Below, piece after piece: positions 9,304 to 19,237 of a stretch of DNA of 64,000 bases (position 1 is its first letter; every line of letters starts with the position of its first letter). The DNA is from CALODL01 sp942492115. GTDB lineage: Bacteria; Planctomycetota; Phycisphaerae; UBA1845; CAIVHJ01. The stretch lies in the NCBI GenBank assembly GCA_942492115.1, contig CALODL010000008.1, positions 1-64,000 on the forward strand. Direction: 5' to 3'. The notes under the pieces are model-generated. The model was given only the letters and a program-made list of their open reading frames with translations. It did no database searches and was not told the origin of the DNA. A program made the translations under genes and the position numbers.

Positions 9304-9419
9304 GTTCTTCACGGATTTGCGGGACCGGACGTCCTCCCCGACTGCGGGCTCGAGCCCTTGACCGTCCGCCGGAGGCGGACCATGCCTCGAACCCTCCGCC
9401 GCGCCTGCGATGTCCATGG

Positions 9420-10223
9420 TCAAGGACTGGTCAACCGTTCCGCTCCAATCCACACCGCCGCACCCAGGATCCACAGGTAGTAACTGAACCAATGCAGTTG
9501 GGCTTTGTGCAGCATGCGGAGCAGGATGCGCAGGGCGAGGTAGCCGACGATGGCTGCAGTGATGCTGCCCGCGACAATCGGGCCAATGTCGACCTGCGAC
9601 GGGCCCGCTGCCACATCCTCGAGATCTGCGATGGTCAACACGCAGGCACCGAGAATGGCGGGAGCAGAAATGAGGAAACTGAATTCTGCGGCCCACCGAC
9701 GGTGCAGGCCGAGCCACATCGCGATCGTGATGGTCGTTCCGCTGCGCGAAATGCCAGGCGTGACCGCGGCCGCCTGCGCCAGGCCGACGAGGCTGGCTGC
9801 AACCCAGCCAAAACGTTTCCAGCCGCGACTTCGAGGCCGTACACGCTCGCACAGGAACAACAGGGTACCCGTGATCAGGAATGCTCCGCCAACGATTCGC
9901 GGCCTGCCGAAGGCTGCCTTGAGATGATCCTCGAGACTCAACGCCACGATGGCGGTCACAGCGGTCGCCGCGGCAGCCAGGGTCAACACGCGCACGGCAT
10001 GACGGCGATTGGTGGTCAGGCGGACGATCGACTCGCGGAAGACGAGCAGCGCGGCAACGAGCGTCCCGACGTGGACGCCGAGGTCGAAGACCAACATCGC
10101 CGGCGATTCCTGGTTCAGCCCGAACAGACCCTGGCAGATGGTCAGGTGGCCGCTGCTGCTGACAGGCAGGAATTCGGTGAGGCCCTGGAGAATGCCGAGG
10201 GCGATCGCCTGCAGGTAGCTCAT
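9420..10223 (-). CDS. uppP: Undecaprenyl-diphosphatase UppP (BacA family)
   Basis: Integral membrane phosphatase that converts undecaprenyl pyrophosphate to the monophosphate lipid carrier for envelope polymer synthesis. 267 residues, the usual size. Signature motifs are the N-terminal QGLTEFLPVSSSGHL with the catalytic Glu/Ser region (residues about 14-28) and PGISRSGTTI (about 155-165), with about eight hydrophobic segments. The ATG at 10223 overlaps the pgsA stop as ATGA, giving translational coupling; a longer in-frame start at 10301 would lie inside pgsA and lacks homology. It is the last gene of the rimO-pgsA-uppP operon and joins phospholipid and cell-wall carrier metabolism. Its presence fits a peptidoglycan- or polysaccharide-making planctomycete. 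Confidence 0.95.
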   Translation of the reverse strand: MSYLQAIALGILQGLTEFLPVSSSGHLTICQGLFGLNQESPAMLVFDLGVHVGTLVAALLVFRESIVRLTTNRRHAVRVLTLAAAATAVTAIVALSLEDHLKAAFGRPRIVGGAFLITGTLLFLCERVRPRSRGWKRFGWVAASLVGLAQAAAVTPGISRSGTTITIAMWLGLHRRWAAEFSFLISAPAILGACVLTIADLEDVAAGPSQVDIGPIVAGSITAAIVGYLALRILLRMLHKAQLHWFSYYLWILGAAVWIGAERLTSP

Positions 10224-10831
10224 GCACTCTCCGACAACAATGGCCGTGCCTTCATCACGTAGTTGATACCTGACCACGCAGTGATGATGACTGAAGCCCA
10301 CACGAGCACGACCTGGGCGAATCCGAACAGCGGGCCCAGGTATGGAATGCTGCCGTGGACAGCATACAGCATGATGTCGCCGGCAGTGATCAGTTGGATA
10401 ATCGTCTTGATTTTGCCCAGTGTGTCGGCACCAAACTCGAGTCCTTTCGATTCGGCGTAACCCCGCAGGCCGGTGACCAGCAACTCACGCCCGATGATGA
10501 CAACGACCATCCACGCTTCGACGGAAGTGGTGCTGATGCCCTGCTCATCGACGAATCCGCGGCTGGCGAAGAACACGAACGCACCACACACCAGAACCTT
10601 GTCAACGAAGGGATCCAGGATGCGTCCCAGTGAGGTCACCTCGTTGCGTTTGCGCGCGAGGTAGCCATCGAGCCAGTCGGTCCCCGCAGCCAGTATGAGG
10701 AGCACGAGGCAGGCATCCATCAGCAGGACGTTGGGCTCGCGGATGCTGAAGCACGCCAGGAGGCCGAAGAACACCGCCGCGATGAGCAGCCGGCTGATGG
10801 TGATCTGGTTGGGCAAGTTGAGGGTAGCCAT
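10220..10831 (-). CDS. pgsA: CDP-diacylglycerol--glycerol-3-phosphate 3-phosphatidyltransferase
   Basis: Inner-membrane CDP-alcohol phosphatidyltransferase making phosphatidylglycerol phosphate. 203 residues, typical length. The family motif D-x2-D-G-x2-A-R-x8-G-x3-D-x3-D is complete: D52, D55, G56, A59, R60, G69, D73, D77. Four to six hydrophobic segments flank it, and the N-terminus NLPNQITISR matches PgsA. It lies 70 bp downstream of rimO on the same strand and overlaps uppP by 4 bp, so the three genes probably form one transcript. Confidence 0.94.
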   Translation of the reverse strand: MATLNLPNQITISRLLIAAVFFGLLACFSIREPNVLLMDACLVLLILAAGTDWLDGYLARKRNEVTSLGRILDPFVDKVLVCGAFVFFASRGFVDEQGISTTSVEAWMVVVIIGRELLVTGLRGYAESKGLEFGADTLGKIKTIIQLITAGDIMLYAVHGSIPYLGPLFGFAQVVLVWASVIITAWSGINYVMKARPLLSESA

Positions 10832-10901
10832 GTCTTGACGCCCATTGTGGCGACATCATCGAATAGATCAACCGTGGAAGGAGGTGGGGCTGTGAACGGA
10901 A

Positions 10902-12272
10902 TCAGGATTCAACAATGGGCAATCCAACCCGCGTCGCTTTGGCAACCAGGTCGTACTCGGCTGTCGCAGTACACCGGACGTTGACGAAATCCCCGGGCGT
11001 GAATTGACCGCCCTCGATCCACGTCGTGCTGTCGACCTGCGGAGCCTGGCCTGCGTGTCGGGCCGGCTGCAGGCCTTCGTGGGGAGGCCCATCGACGAGC
11101 ACGTCGAAAGCACGGTCGACGTATCGGGCAGCCAGCTCGAAGGCCACTTCCTGCTGAGCGACCATCAGTTCGTCGGTACGGCGGTTCTTGATGTCGGTTG
11201 AGAGTTGGTCACGCATCCTGCCGGCCGGGGTGTCCGGTTCGAGCGAGTAGGGGAAGACACCGAGGGCGTCGAACTTGAACTCCCGGATGAACTCGATCAA
11301 TTCGGTGAACTCATCCTCGGTTTCGCCAGGGAATCCCGCGATCATCGTAGTTCGAATGGTCACATCGGGCATTCGCGCCCGCAGGCGTCCCAACAGATCG
11401 ACCGTTTCGGTGCGCGTTACGCGGCGATGCATGGCCTTGAGCACGCGGTCGTTGATGTGCTGCAGCGGCATATCGATGTAGTCCACCACCTTCTGGCACT
11501 CGGCGATCGCGTCGATCATCTCGTCTGTGAAGTCCGACGGGTACACGTAGAGCAGGCGGATCCAGTTGAGGCCGTCGACATCATTCAAGGCCCGAAGCAG
11601 GCCGGCAAGTCCGGCGCTGTAATTGATATCACGGCCGTAGCTGGTGGTGTCCTGGCCAATGAGGTTGATCTCGCGTGCGCCGTCGGCGACCAGCTCGTGA
11701 GTCTCGGCGAGAACCTGCTCGACCGACTTGCAATGCATGGGGCCGCGAATGGACGGGATCGTGCAGAAGGTGCATTTCTGATTGCAGCCCTCACTGATCC
11801 GCAAATAGGCGTAGTGCTGGGGTGTCAAACGCAGCCGCCCAGTGTCATCGTCCTGCCGCCAGTAGTAGTCACCAACGTATAGATCGGGCTGTGAGCGCGG
11901 GCCACCGCGCACGGCCTTGAGGATATCTGCCCGGTTGTTCACTCCGACCAGGGCGTCGATGCCGGGGACGTCCTCGAGCAGTTGTGTTCCATCGCGCTGG
12001 ACCAGGCATCCGGCAACGACGACCTTCGGGCCTCGTTTGCGTTTCTTGTAGGACACTGCCTCGGCAATGGCCTCATGGGCTTCCGTGCGCGAGGCCTCGA
12101 GAAAACCGCATGTATTGATGAGGATGGCGTCGGCGTCGGCGGGATCATTGGTGAATGCACAGCCGCCCTCGGCCAGCTGGCCGAGCATACGCTCTGAATC
12201 GACGAGGTTTTTGGCGCAGCCCAAGCTGATCATGGCGATGCGCGGTGCGGAGTCTTTGCGGTCTCTTTTCAT
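10902..12272 (-). CDS. rimO: Ribosomal protein S12 methylthiotransferase RimO
   Basis: Radical-SAM methylthiotransferase that modifies an aspartate of ribosomal protein S12. 456 residues with the three expected domains. An N-terminal MTTase domain begins IAMISLGCAKNLVDSE, with cluster cysteines C19, C55 and C89. The radical-SAM core has SEGCNQKCTFC (C163, C167, C170). A C-terminal TRAM domain ends VGLPIVES. The SLGCAKN opening favours RimO over the tRNA enzyme MiaB. It is the first gene of the rimO-pgsA-uppP run. The ATG at 12272 is the only good start, although the upstream ribosome binding site is weak. Confidence 0.95.
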   Translation of the reverse strand: MKRDRKDSAPRIAMISLGCAKNLVDSERMLGQLAEGGCAFTNDPADADAILINTCGFLEASRTEAHEAIAEAVSYKKRKRGPKVVVAGCLVQRDGTQLLEDVPGIDALVGVNNRADILKAVRGGPRSQPDLYVGDYYWRQDDDTGRLRLTPQHYAYLRISEGCNQKCTFCTIPSIRGPMHCKSVEQVLAETHELVADGAREINLIGQDTTSYGRDINYSAGLAGLLRALNDVDGLNWIRLLYVYPSDFTDEMIDAIAECQKVVDYIDMPLQHINDRVLKAMHRRVTRTETVDLLGRLRARMPDVTIRTTMIAGFPGETEDEFTELIEFIREFKFDALGVFPYSLEPDTPAGRMRDQLSTDIKNRRTDELMVAQQEVAFELAARYVDRAFDVLVDGPPHEGLQPARHAGQAPQVDSTTWIEGGQFTPGDFVNVRCTATAEYDLVAKATRVGLPIVES

Positions 12273-12424
12273 AGAATGGACATTCTATCAGGTTTTTGGG
12301 CCCCGTGTACGGAACCACAGACGGCACGCGCCGGAGTGAATTGCAGCGCTTATGCTTGAGGTTGCCGCTGCGTGCAGGGGTAGCGTATAATCTCAATTGA
12401 ACAGTACAGCATTGGATGGTGACC

Positions 12425-12757
12425 ATGGCCAAACAAGCCCGGACAGGACGCAGCACACTCGAAACCGTCGAACCGATCGGTCAGCGTATTCTCATCCGCA
12501 AGGATGAGGATAAACGCGAGACAAAAGGCGGTATCGCCTTGCCCGACACGATCGAGATACCGACCTTGACGGGCCGCGTCGTGGCTATCTCGATGCAGAT
12601 CGACAACGATGACGACTACCCGATCAAGCAATACGACAAGATCCTGTTCAATCCCAAACATGCCATTCCCGTGGATTTCGAATCAGACAACCAGCTCTAC
12701 GTCGTTCCGATCGAGGATGTTGTCGCGGTGTTTCGTCGCACACAACCAGAAGAATAG
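12425..12757 (+). CDS. groES: GroES-like co-chaperonin (Cpn10 family)
   Basis: 110-residue Cpn10-family protein. After a 14-residue extension it shows the family core VEPIGQRILIRKDEDKRETKGGIALPDT, a shortened mobile loop around residues 30-42 and a closing VVPIEDVVAVF. Cpn10 caps the GroEL cavity in an ATP-dependent folding cycle. It differs from classic GroES in the N-terminal extension and in having no groEL next to it. Planctomycetes often carry several dispersed Cpn10/Cpn60 copies, so the partner probably lies elsewhere. ATG 12425 (MAKQ) is preferred; an in-frame ATG nine bases upstream is also possible. Confidence 0.85.
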   Translation: MAKQARTGRSTLETVEPIGQRILIRKDEDKRETKGGIALPDTIEIPTLTGRVVAISMQIDNDDDYPIKQYDKILFNPKHAIPVDFESDNQLYVVPIEDVVAVFRRTQPEE

Positions 12758-12777
12758 GCACATCCGGGGCGTTCGCC

Positions 12778-13539
12778 ATGCTTGTCAGTGTGATTCACCT
12801 ACCCGCTCTGCCAGGCACTGCCGCAGCCACGCACTCACTCGACGCGATTCGACGTCGCGCGGTTGCCGAGGCCCGGCAACTGCACGAGGCGGGGTTCTCG
12901 GCGCTCATCGTCGAAAACTTCGGGGATGCGCCCTTTCGCAAGTCAGTCGAACCGCACACCATTGCGGCCATGACCCGCTGTGTCGCCGACATTGTCGAGC
13001 TGCAAGTGGTCAAGGTGGGAGTCAACGTCCTGCGCAACGATGGTGCGGCAGCGCTGGGCATTGCCGCGCAGTCCGGGGCACAGTTCGTGCGGGTCAACGT
13101 GCTCAGCGGCGTCTACGCGACGGACCAGGGTATCATCGAGGGCCAGGCGCCGGAGCTGCTTGATTACCGCCGTCGTCTCGGCGCGGACATCGAAATCTTC
13201 GCCGATGTTCACGTCAAGCACGCTCAACCGCTCAGCCAACCGGATATCGCCATGGCTGCCGAGGAGACCGCCTATCGCGCCGGTGCCGATGCGTTAGTCG
13301 TGTCGGGCGTGGGGACTGGTCACGCGACCGATGTCGATGAGATCAAACGCGTCAAGGCCGCGGTCCCGGATCGAGCGGTGCTGGTCGGCAGCGGCGTGAC
13401 CGCAGCAACCCTCGAACGCTACATCGAGGTGGCCGACGGTGTTATTGTCGGGTCCTGCTTGCGTGCCGCTGGACGCCCGGGGGCCGAGATCGATCCCAGT
13501 CGGCTCGAGACTTTTGCAGCTGCCATCGCCAGTCTGTGA
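12778..13539 (+). CDS. BtpA/SgcQ family TIM-barrel protein
   Basis: 253-residue member of the BtpA family, named for a cyanobacterial photosystem I biogenesis factor but widespread in non-phototrophs with no settled reaction. The start VSVIHLPALPGT matches the family's hallmark V-H-L-x-P-L-P-G-x-P opening. Other family signatures are ENFGDAPF, VGVNVLRND, FADVHVKHA and the C-terminal GSGVTAATL...ADGVIVGSCLRAAG barrel phosphate-binding-like loops. It follows the groES-like gene by 20 bp on the same strand and may be cotranscribed. Cytosolic, with no signal peptide. A phototrophic role is not implied by anything in this window. Confidence 0.9.
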   Translation: MLVSVIHLPALPGTAAATHSLDAIRRRAVAEARQLHEAGFSALIVENFGDAPFRKSVEPHTIAAMTRCVADIVELQVVKVGVNVLRNDGAAALGIAAQSGAQFVRVNVLSGVYATDQGIIEGQAPELLDYRRRLGADIEIFADVHVKHAQPLSQPDIAMAAEETAYRAGADALVVSGVGTGHATDVDEIKRVKAAVPDRAVLVGSGVTAATLERYIEVADGVIVGSCLRAAGRPGAEIDPSRLETFAAAIASL

Positions 13540-13641
13540 CCCATCACGAACGCATCCGTGGCGCCATCCTCAGGTTCCACTCCTGCTGTGGATGGCGCGG
13601 CCCCTCGCCGGATTCGCCAGACCGTCGTGTTGCGACAACGC

Positions 13642-15783
<2,142 letters not shown>

Positions 15784-15799
15784 TGAGGTTCTCCTCACG

Positions 15800-16490
15800 G
15801 GGGGGGGAATATCTTGAGTTGGGTCAGTTTAACGTATGGGGGGCGGGGTGTGAAATCGTGAGGGGGGGAGGGTGGTGGGCCGCAGTGACGCTGCCTGCAG
15901 CAAGCGGCACGAGACGAGCGGCGCGCGGCACGAGACGGAGTATAGAAAGGCCTCCGGGCGAAGTTCCGCTGCGCTCCAGCCGCGGAGTGTGCTCGGCTCG
16001 ACTGCGCTCGACGACTGAGGGTCGGCGATCCGACCCCTCCCCGATGATATGTTCGTCAAACAAGCCTGCGCAACCGCTTTTCTGGAGCTCCGGCGAAATC
16101 TTCGCCCTCCGGCCGAATGAAGCGCCACCCTGTCTTTATTAAAGGGAACTCCCCACCCAGTTTTAGGCCGCCGAATATCGGCAAGTTCAATGGACCCACC
16201 CCATCAACTGCCCTCGCTACACGAGGGCAGGGGGTGTTTGGGGCATGACTGCACTTGCTGCACTCGTGCAGGGTGTATCGCGAGGCGCGCGACGAGCGGC
16301 GCGAGACAGGGTAGTAGAAGACGGAATCGGAAACCGAACTCCAGTCAGAGTTCACACACCAGCTTACGATACTTGCCGTATGGCGGTCGTCGCGGGATGG
16401 CTGCTTGTCTCCTCAGATCGGGGCCTGGTTGGCGTTGCCGGAGATCGATAGATTGGTCTGAGCAGGAAGCCACGAAGAACCCAGGTTGGG
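15800..16490. other. Gene-free GC-rich interval with degenerate repeats
   Basis: About 690 bp with no credible coding region. It holds two related stretches (about 15907-15945 and 16284-16320) sharing ACGAGCGGCGCG followed by a GAGAC...GTA.AGAA pattern. There is also a hairpin TGCCCTCG/CGAGGGCA near 16207-16228 and another, CTGCAC/GTGCAG, near 16249-16271. It looks like decayed sequence or non-autonomous element debris. A promoter for the YjbQ gene may lie at its right end. Confidence 0.4.
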
Positions 16491-16506
16491 GTAGGAGGAT
16501 ATTCGA

Positions 16507-16929
16507 GTGCAAGCACACACGAAGCATCTCACTTTCAATGTTGCGGAGCGGATGGAGTTCATCAATATTACGCCGGATGTCGAGGCCGAGCTTGTGGCCA
16601 GTGGTATCCGCGAGGGGTTGTGTCTGGTCAATGCCATGCACATCACGGCGAGTGTGTTCATCAATGACGACGAACCGGGTTTGCACCGTGACTACAAGAA
16701 ATGGCTTGAGGAACTGGCCCCGTTCGATCCTTCACCCGAGCGGTACCACCACAATCGTACCGGTGAGGACAACGCCGACGCCCATCACAAGCGGCAGATC
16801 ATGGGTCGCGAGGTCGTCGTTGCGGTGACCGATGGCCGATTGGATTTTGGGCCGTGGGAACAGATTTTCTACGGTGAATTTGATGGGCGGCGGGTCAAAC
16901 GCGTGATGGTGAAGATCATCGGGGAGTAA
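16507..16929 (+). CDS. YjbQ/UPF0047 family protein
   Basis: 140-residue member of the UPF0047 (YjbQ) family, small beta-sandwich trimers. Some are reported to have a weak thiamine-phosphate-synthase-like activity; the physiological role is unsettled. Family hallmarks are EFINITPDVE near the start, the conserved NAMHITASVFINDDE region, YHHNRTGEDNADAHHK with its histidine cluster, and the ending LDFGPWEQIFYGEFDGRRVKRVMVKIIGE-like C-terminus. GTG 16507 is supported by AGGAGG at 16493-16498. Single-gene unit, convergent with the GNAT gene. Confidence 0.9.
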   Translation: MQAHTKHLTFNVAERMEFINITPDVEAELVASGIREGLCLVNAMHITASVFINDDEPGLHRDYKKWLEELAPFDPSPERYHHNRTGEDNADAHHKRQIMGREVVVAVTDGRLDFGPWEQIFYGEFDGRRVKRVMVKIIGE

Positions 16930-16972
16930 CCCGCAAGTGTGCGGGGTGACCTGCGGGGGAAGTGCTGCAGAC

Positions 16973-17440
16973 CTACCCTTCCTCGTATTGTTTTTCTTCG
17001 AGATTCATTTCGAAAATGATGAGGTTGTCGTGACCGTCGTTGTCCCAGCGGAGGCCCACGATATCGAACCCGCAGTTGATGGCCAGGTGCAGCATCGGGC
17101 GGTGTTTGCTGTAGCATTCGAAGCGAATGGAATGGTAGCCCTCGTCGCGGGCCCAACTGCACATGGCTTCGAAGAGTTGTGAGCCGATTCCGCTGCGCCG
17201 TGCGTCGGGCACGACGCCGCACAGCCAGTAGAAATAGGTTGACGGCTTGAGCTCGAAACCGGTGGCGAATCCGACGGGTTGCTTGTCGAGATGCGCGACC
17301 AGAATGGCCATGCCGACACGACCCTTGAAACGCCGGGAGAAGAAATCGGCGTTCTTGGCCGGGATGAAAATATTGTTGTACAGGTCGGTGAGCAGATCCA
17401 CTTCATCCAACCCGATCGATACGATGTCCGCATTTGCCAT
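16973..17440 (-). CDS. GNAT-family N-acetyltransferase
   Basis: 155-residue GNAT-fold acetyltransferase. Motif A is present as WLCGVVPDARRSGIGSQLFEAM, with the acetyl-CoA pyrophosphate loop RRSGIGS. A second strand-helix unit follows (YHSIRFECYSKHRPMLHLAINCGFDIVG), matching the GNAT C-terminal fold in which the substrate-side residues sit. The substrate is unknown. ATG 17440 is preferred over a much longer in-frame extension because homology starts here. A TATAAT element ends 6 bases upstream of the ATG, suggesting a leaderless mRNA. The gene is convergent with YjbQ. Confidence 0.8.
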   Translation of the reverse strand: MANADIVSIGLDEVDLLTDLYNNIFIPAKNADFFSRRFKGRVGMAILVAHLDKQPVGFATGFELKPSTYFYWLCGVVPDARRSGIGSQLFEAMCSWARDEGYHSIRFECYSKHRPMLHLAINCGFDIVGLRWDNDGHDNLIIFEMNLEEKQYEEG

Positions 17441-17446
17441 GTGGCG

Positions 17447-17480
17447 ATTATAGCTGAATTGATCGGCGAGCAATATGCGT
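17447..17480 (-). promoter_or_regulatory. Possible leaderless promoter of the GNAT gene
   Basis: On the minus strand TATAAT (17452-17447) lies 6 bases before the ATG, with a TTGCTC-like -35 about 15 bases further upstream. No Shine-Dalgarno sequence fits between, so transcription probably starts at or next to the ATG. Confidence 0.45.
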
Positions 17481-17577
17481 GCATTCGGCTTCGGGGCGGT
17501 GGTTCCTCGCCTCCAGAGCCCGACCGCACAACGCCTGTCCAACAGCATGGCTGTGAGGCGGCCAGCGCACGGCAGGG

Positions 17578-19023
17578 CTACGTTCTCGCCAAGTCCAGGA
17601 TGGTCGCATGACAGCGCTTTCGCAGCCACCCCCTCATGCCACCATTGACCACGGGCTGTTGATGAATGCGTTGGACGGTCTCGACTACATCAGGCGTCCA
17701 CCATCCGTGGCGGGTCTGCCCGGTGTGGGCCAGGAAGTGGCATTCGATATGGTTGATCAATGGATCACCACGGTTCGGCAGGTGGCGTTTGGCCGGACGG
17801 GGCGCCGGTGGAATGTCGCTGGCCTCGATGGGCGTATGGAAGGTGATCCGAATGGTGTCGTCGAGTCGGCGAATATAGCTGACCGTGTCGTCGTAGCTCA
17901 GCGGCACGACATAGGTGCGCCGTCCGGTCCCCCGGGACCCTTCGACAACCGTATCGACGAGTTGCCTGAGACCGGGCTTGATACGCATCTGCTGGCCATA
18001 GGCCAGGTACGGACTACCGCCGTCGGCGTAGGTTCCGAGCACGTACCGCTGATCCACGATCAATTCCTTCGACTGGGCCATGACGTTGTCGAGGTGCCGG
18101 GTCTTACCCGGTTTGATCGATACGGTAAGCGGGTCGAGTTCTGCCGATTTGGGAAAGTATTGCGTGTGGCTCCACATCGCGTAGGGCCGGCGACCAAAGG
18201 CTTCGGCCTGCAGGCAGAAGTCGAGGAACGAGTGGCGGTGCGACATGACGACGATGATGTTGTGGCGTGTGCGACCGGCGCCGTCGAACAACTGTGCATC
18301 ATTGAATAGCGCGTCGCGCCCCTCGATCACGACCGGCGAAGGTGTCGTGCCGTAGCTGGCGAGCGTTCCACGCGTCAGCGCCGGATGGCAGCTCTCGATG
18401 TATCCGCGAGATCGCCAGATGGGTCTGGGCAACACCGTCCGCGCGAGCTGGTAGCGTACCACGGAGAGCAGGCCGCGCAGTTTGATGTCCATGATGTTGG
18501 GGAATGCCTGCTCGATCATGTTGAGCTTGGCTTGCAGGGTCTGATACGAGCTGCCACCCGCTACTGCGCAGCGCCGAGCAGCATTTGTGGGCTGCGGGCG
18601 CAGGCCCTTATCCATTCTGAGCAGTCGATCTCCGAGCAGCAGGGCATCACAGTAAAATTGGTGAAACGCATTCCACGCGCGCAGCTCGGCCTGGCTCGTG
18701 GACCATTCGTTCGTGTCGCTCAGTTCGGCGTGACCGGCGGTCAGTCGCGCTAGACTGTCGGCCACGATCGGGTCGCCGGTGCGCGCCGTGTCGGCGGCCC
18801 ATTGACGGAGTTCCTGGATGTTGAAGGCCGCATCGTGGGCAACCTGGTCGTGCAAGGCGGAGCGGACTTCGGCGAGGAGGCGATCACGGTCATCATCGAC
18901 CTCGATCGCGGTGCGGTCGGGCGTGACGTGTCGCGTCAACGGCGCGAAGAACGCCGGCTCGACCGCGGAGGCGTGCAGGCGGTCGGCAACGGCCGAATCA
19001 GGGAGGTTCGAGGCATCGCTCAT
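17578..19023 (-). CDS. Divergent glycerol-3-phosphate/lysophospholipid acyltransferase-like protein, paralogue A
   Basis: 481-residue protein with a PlsB/PlsC-like catalytic core. The block-I motif appears as MSHRHSFLDF (about residue 260), an extra-His version of the HRSYLD type. Further on, TYADGGSPYLAYGQQM (about 333) matches the substrate-binding EGGRSRTG block, and YVVPLSYDD matches block IV (about 370). Acyltransferases of this fold move fatty acyl groups to glycerol phosphates. The N-terminal 200 residues are helical with QFYCDALLLGDRLLR. Start ATG 19023 has a GGAG 6 bases upstream. A paralogue lies 3.4 kb away across the ArnT-like gene. No signal peptide. The acyltransferase call rests on motif pattern only. 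Confidence 0.6.
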   Translation of the reverse strand: MSDASNLPDSAVADRLHASAVEPAFFAPLTRHVTPDRTAIEVDDDRDRLLAEVRSALHDQVAHDAAFNIQELRQWAADTARTGDPIVADSLARLTAGHAELSDTNEWSTSQAELRAWNAFHQFYCDALLLGDRLLRMDKGLRPQPTNAARRCAVAGGSSYQTLQAKLNMIEQAFPNIMDIKLRGLLSVVRYQLARTVLPRPIWRSRGYIESCHPALTRGTLASYGTTPSPVVIEGRDALFNDAQLFDGAGRTRHNIIVVMSHRHSFLDFCLQAEAFGRRPYAMWSHTQYFPKSAELDPLTVSIKPGKTRHLDNVMAQSKELIVDQRYVLGTYADGGSPYLAYGQQMRIKPGLRQLVDTVVEGSRGTGRRTYVVPLSYDDTVSYIRRLDDTIRITFHTPIEASDIPPAPRPAKRHLPNRGDPLINHIECHFLAHTGQTRHGWWTPDVVETVQRIHQQPVVNGGMRGWLRKRCHATILDLART

Positions 19024-19237
19024 GGGTGGCTCCAGCGGACATTCTATCATCATTATCATCACCGTCGTCCCGGCCGCGCACCGTGGATGCGCCGGGGCAC
19101 GTCGTGTGTCCATCTCCCCGACGGTGGTCTATAGTACCTGCTGTGTACGCGTCACCCGCAGCGCCGGACCACTGAGCTACTTTTTGCGAGGTTGGGCCTG
19201 CGGCGTCGCGGCGCGGTCGACGCGTACACGACTGGTC

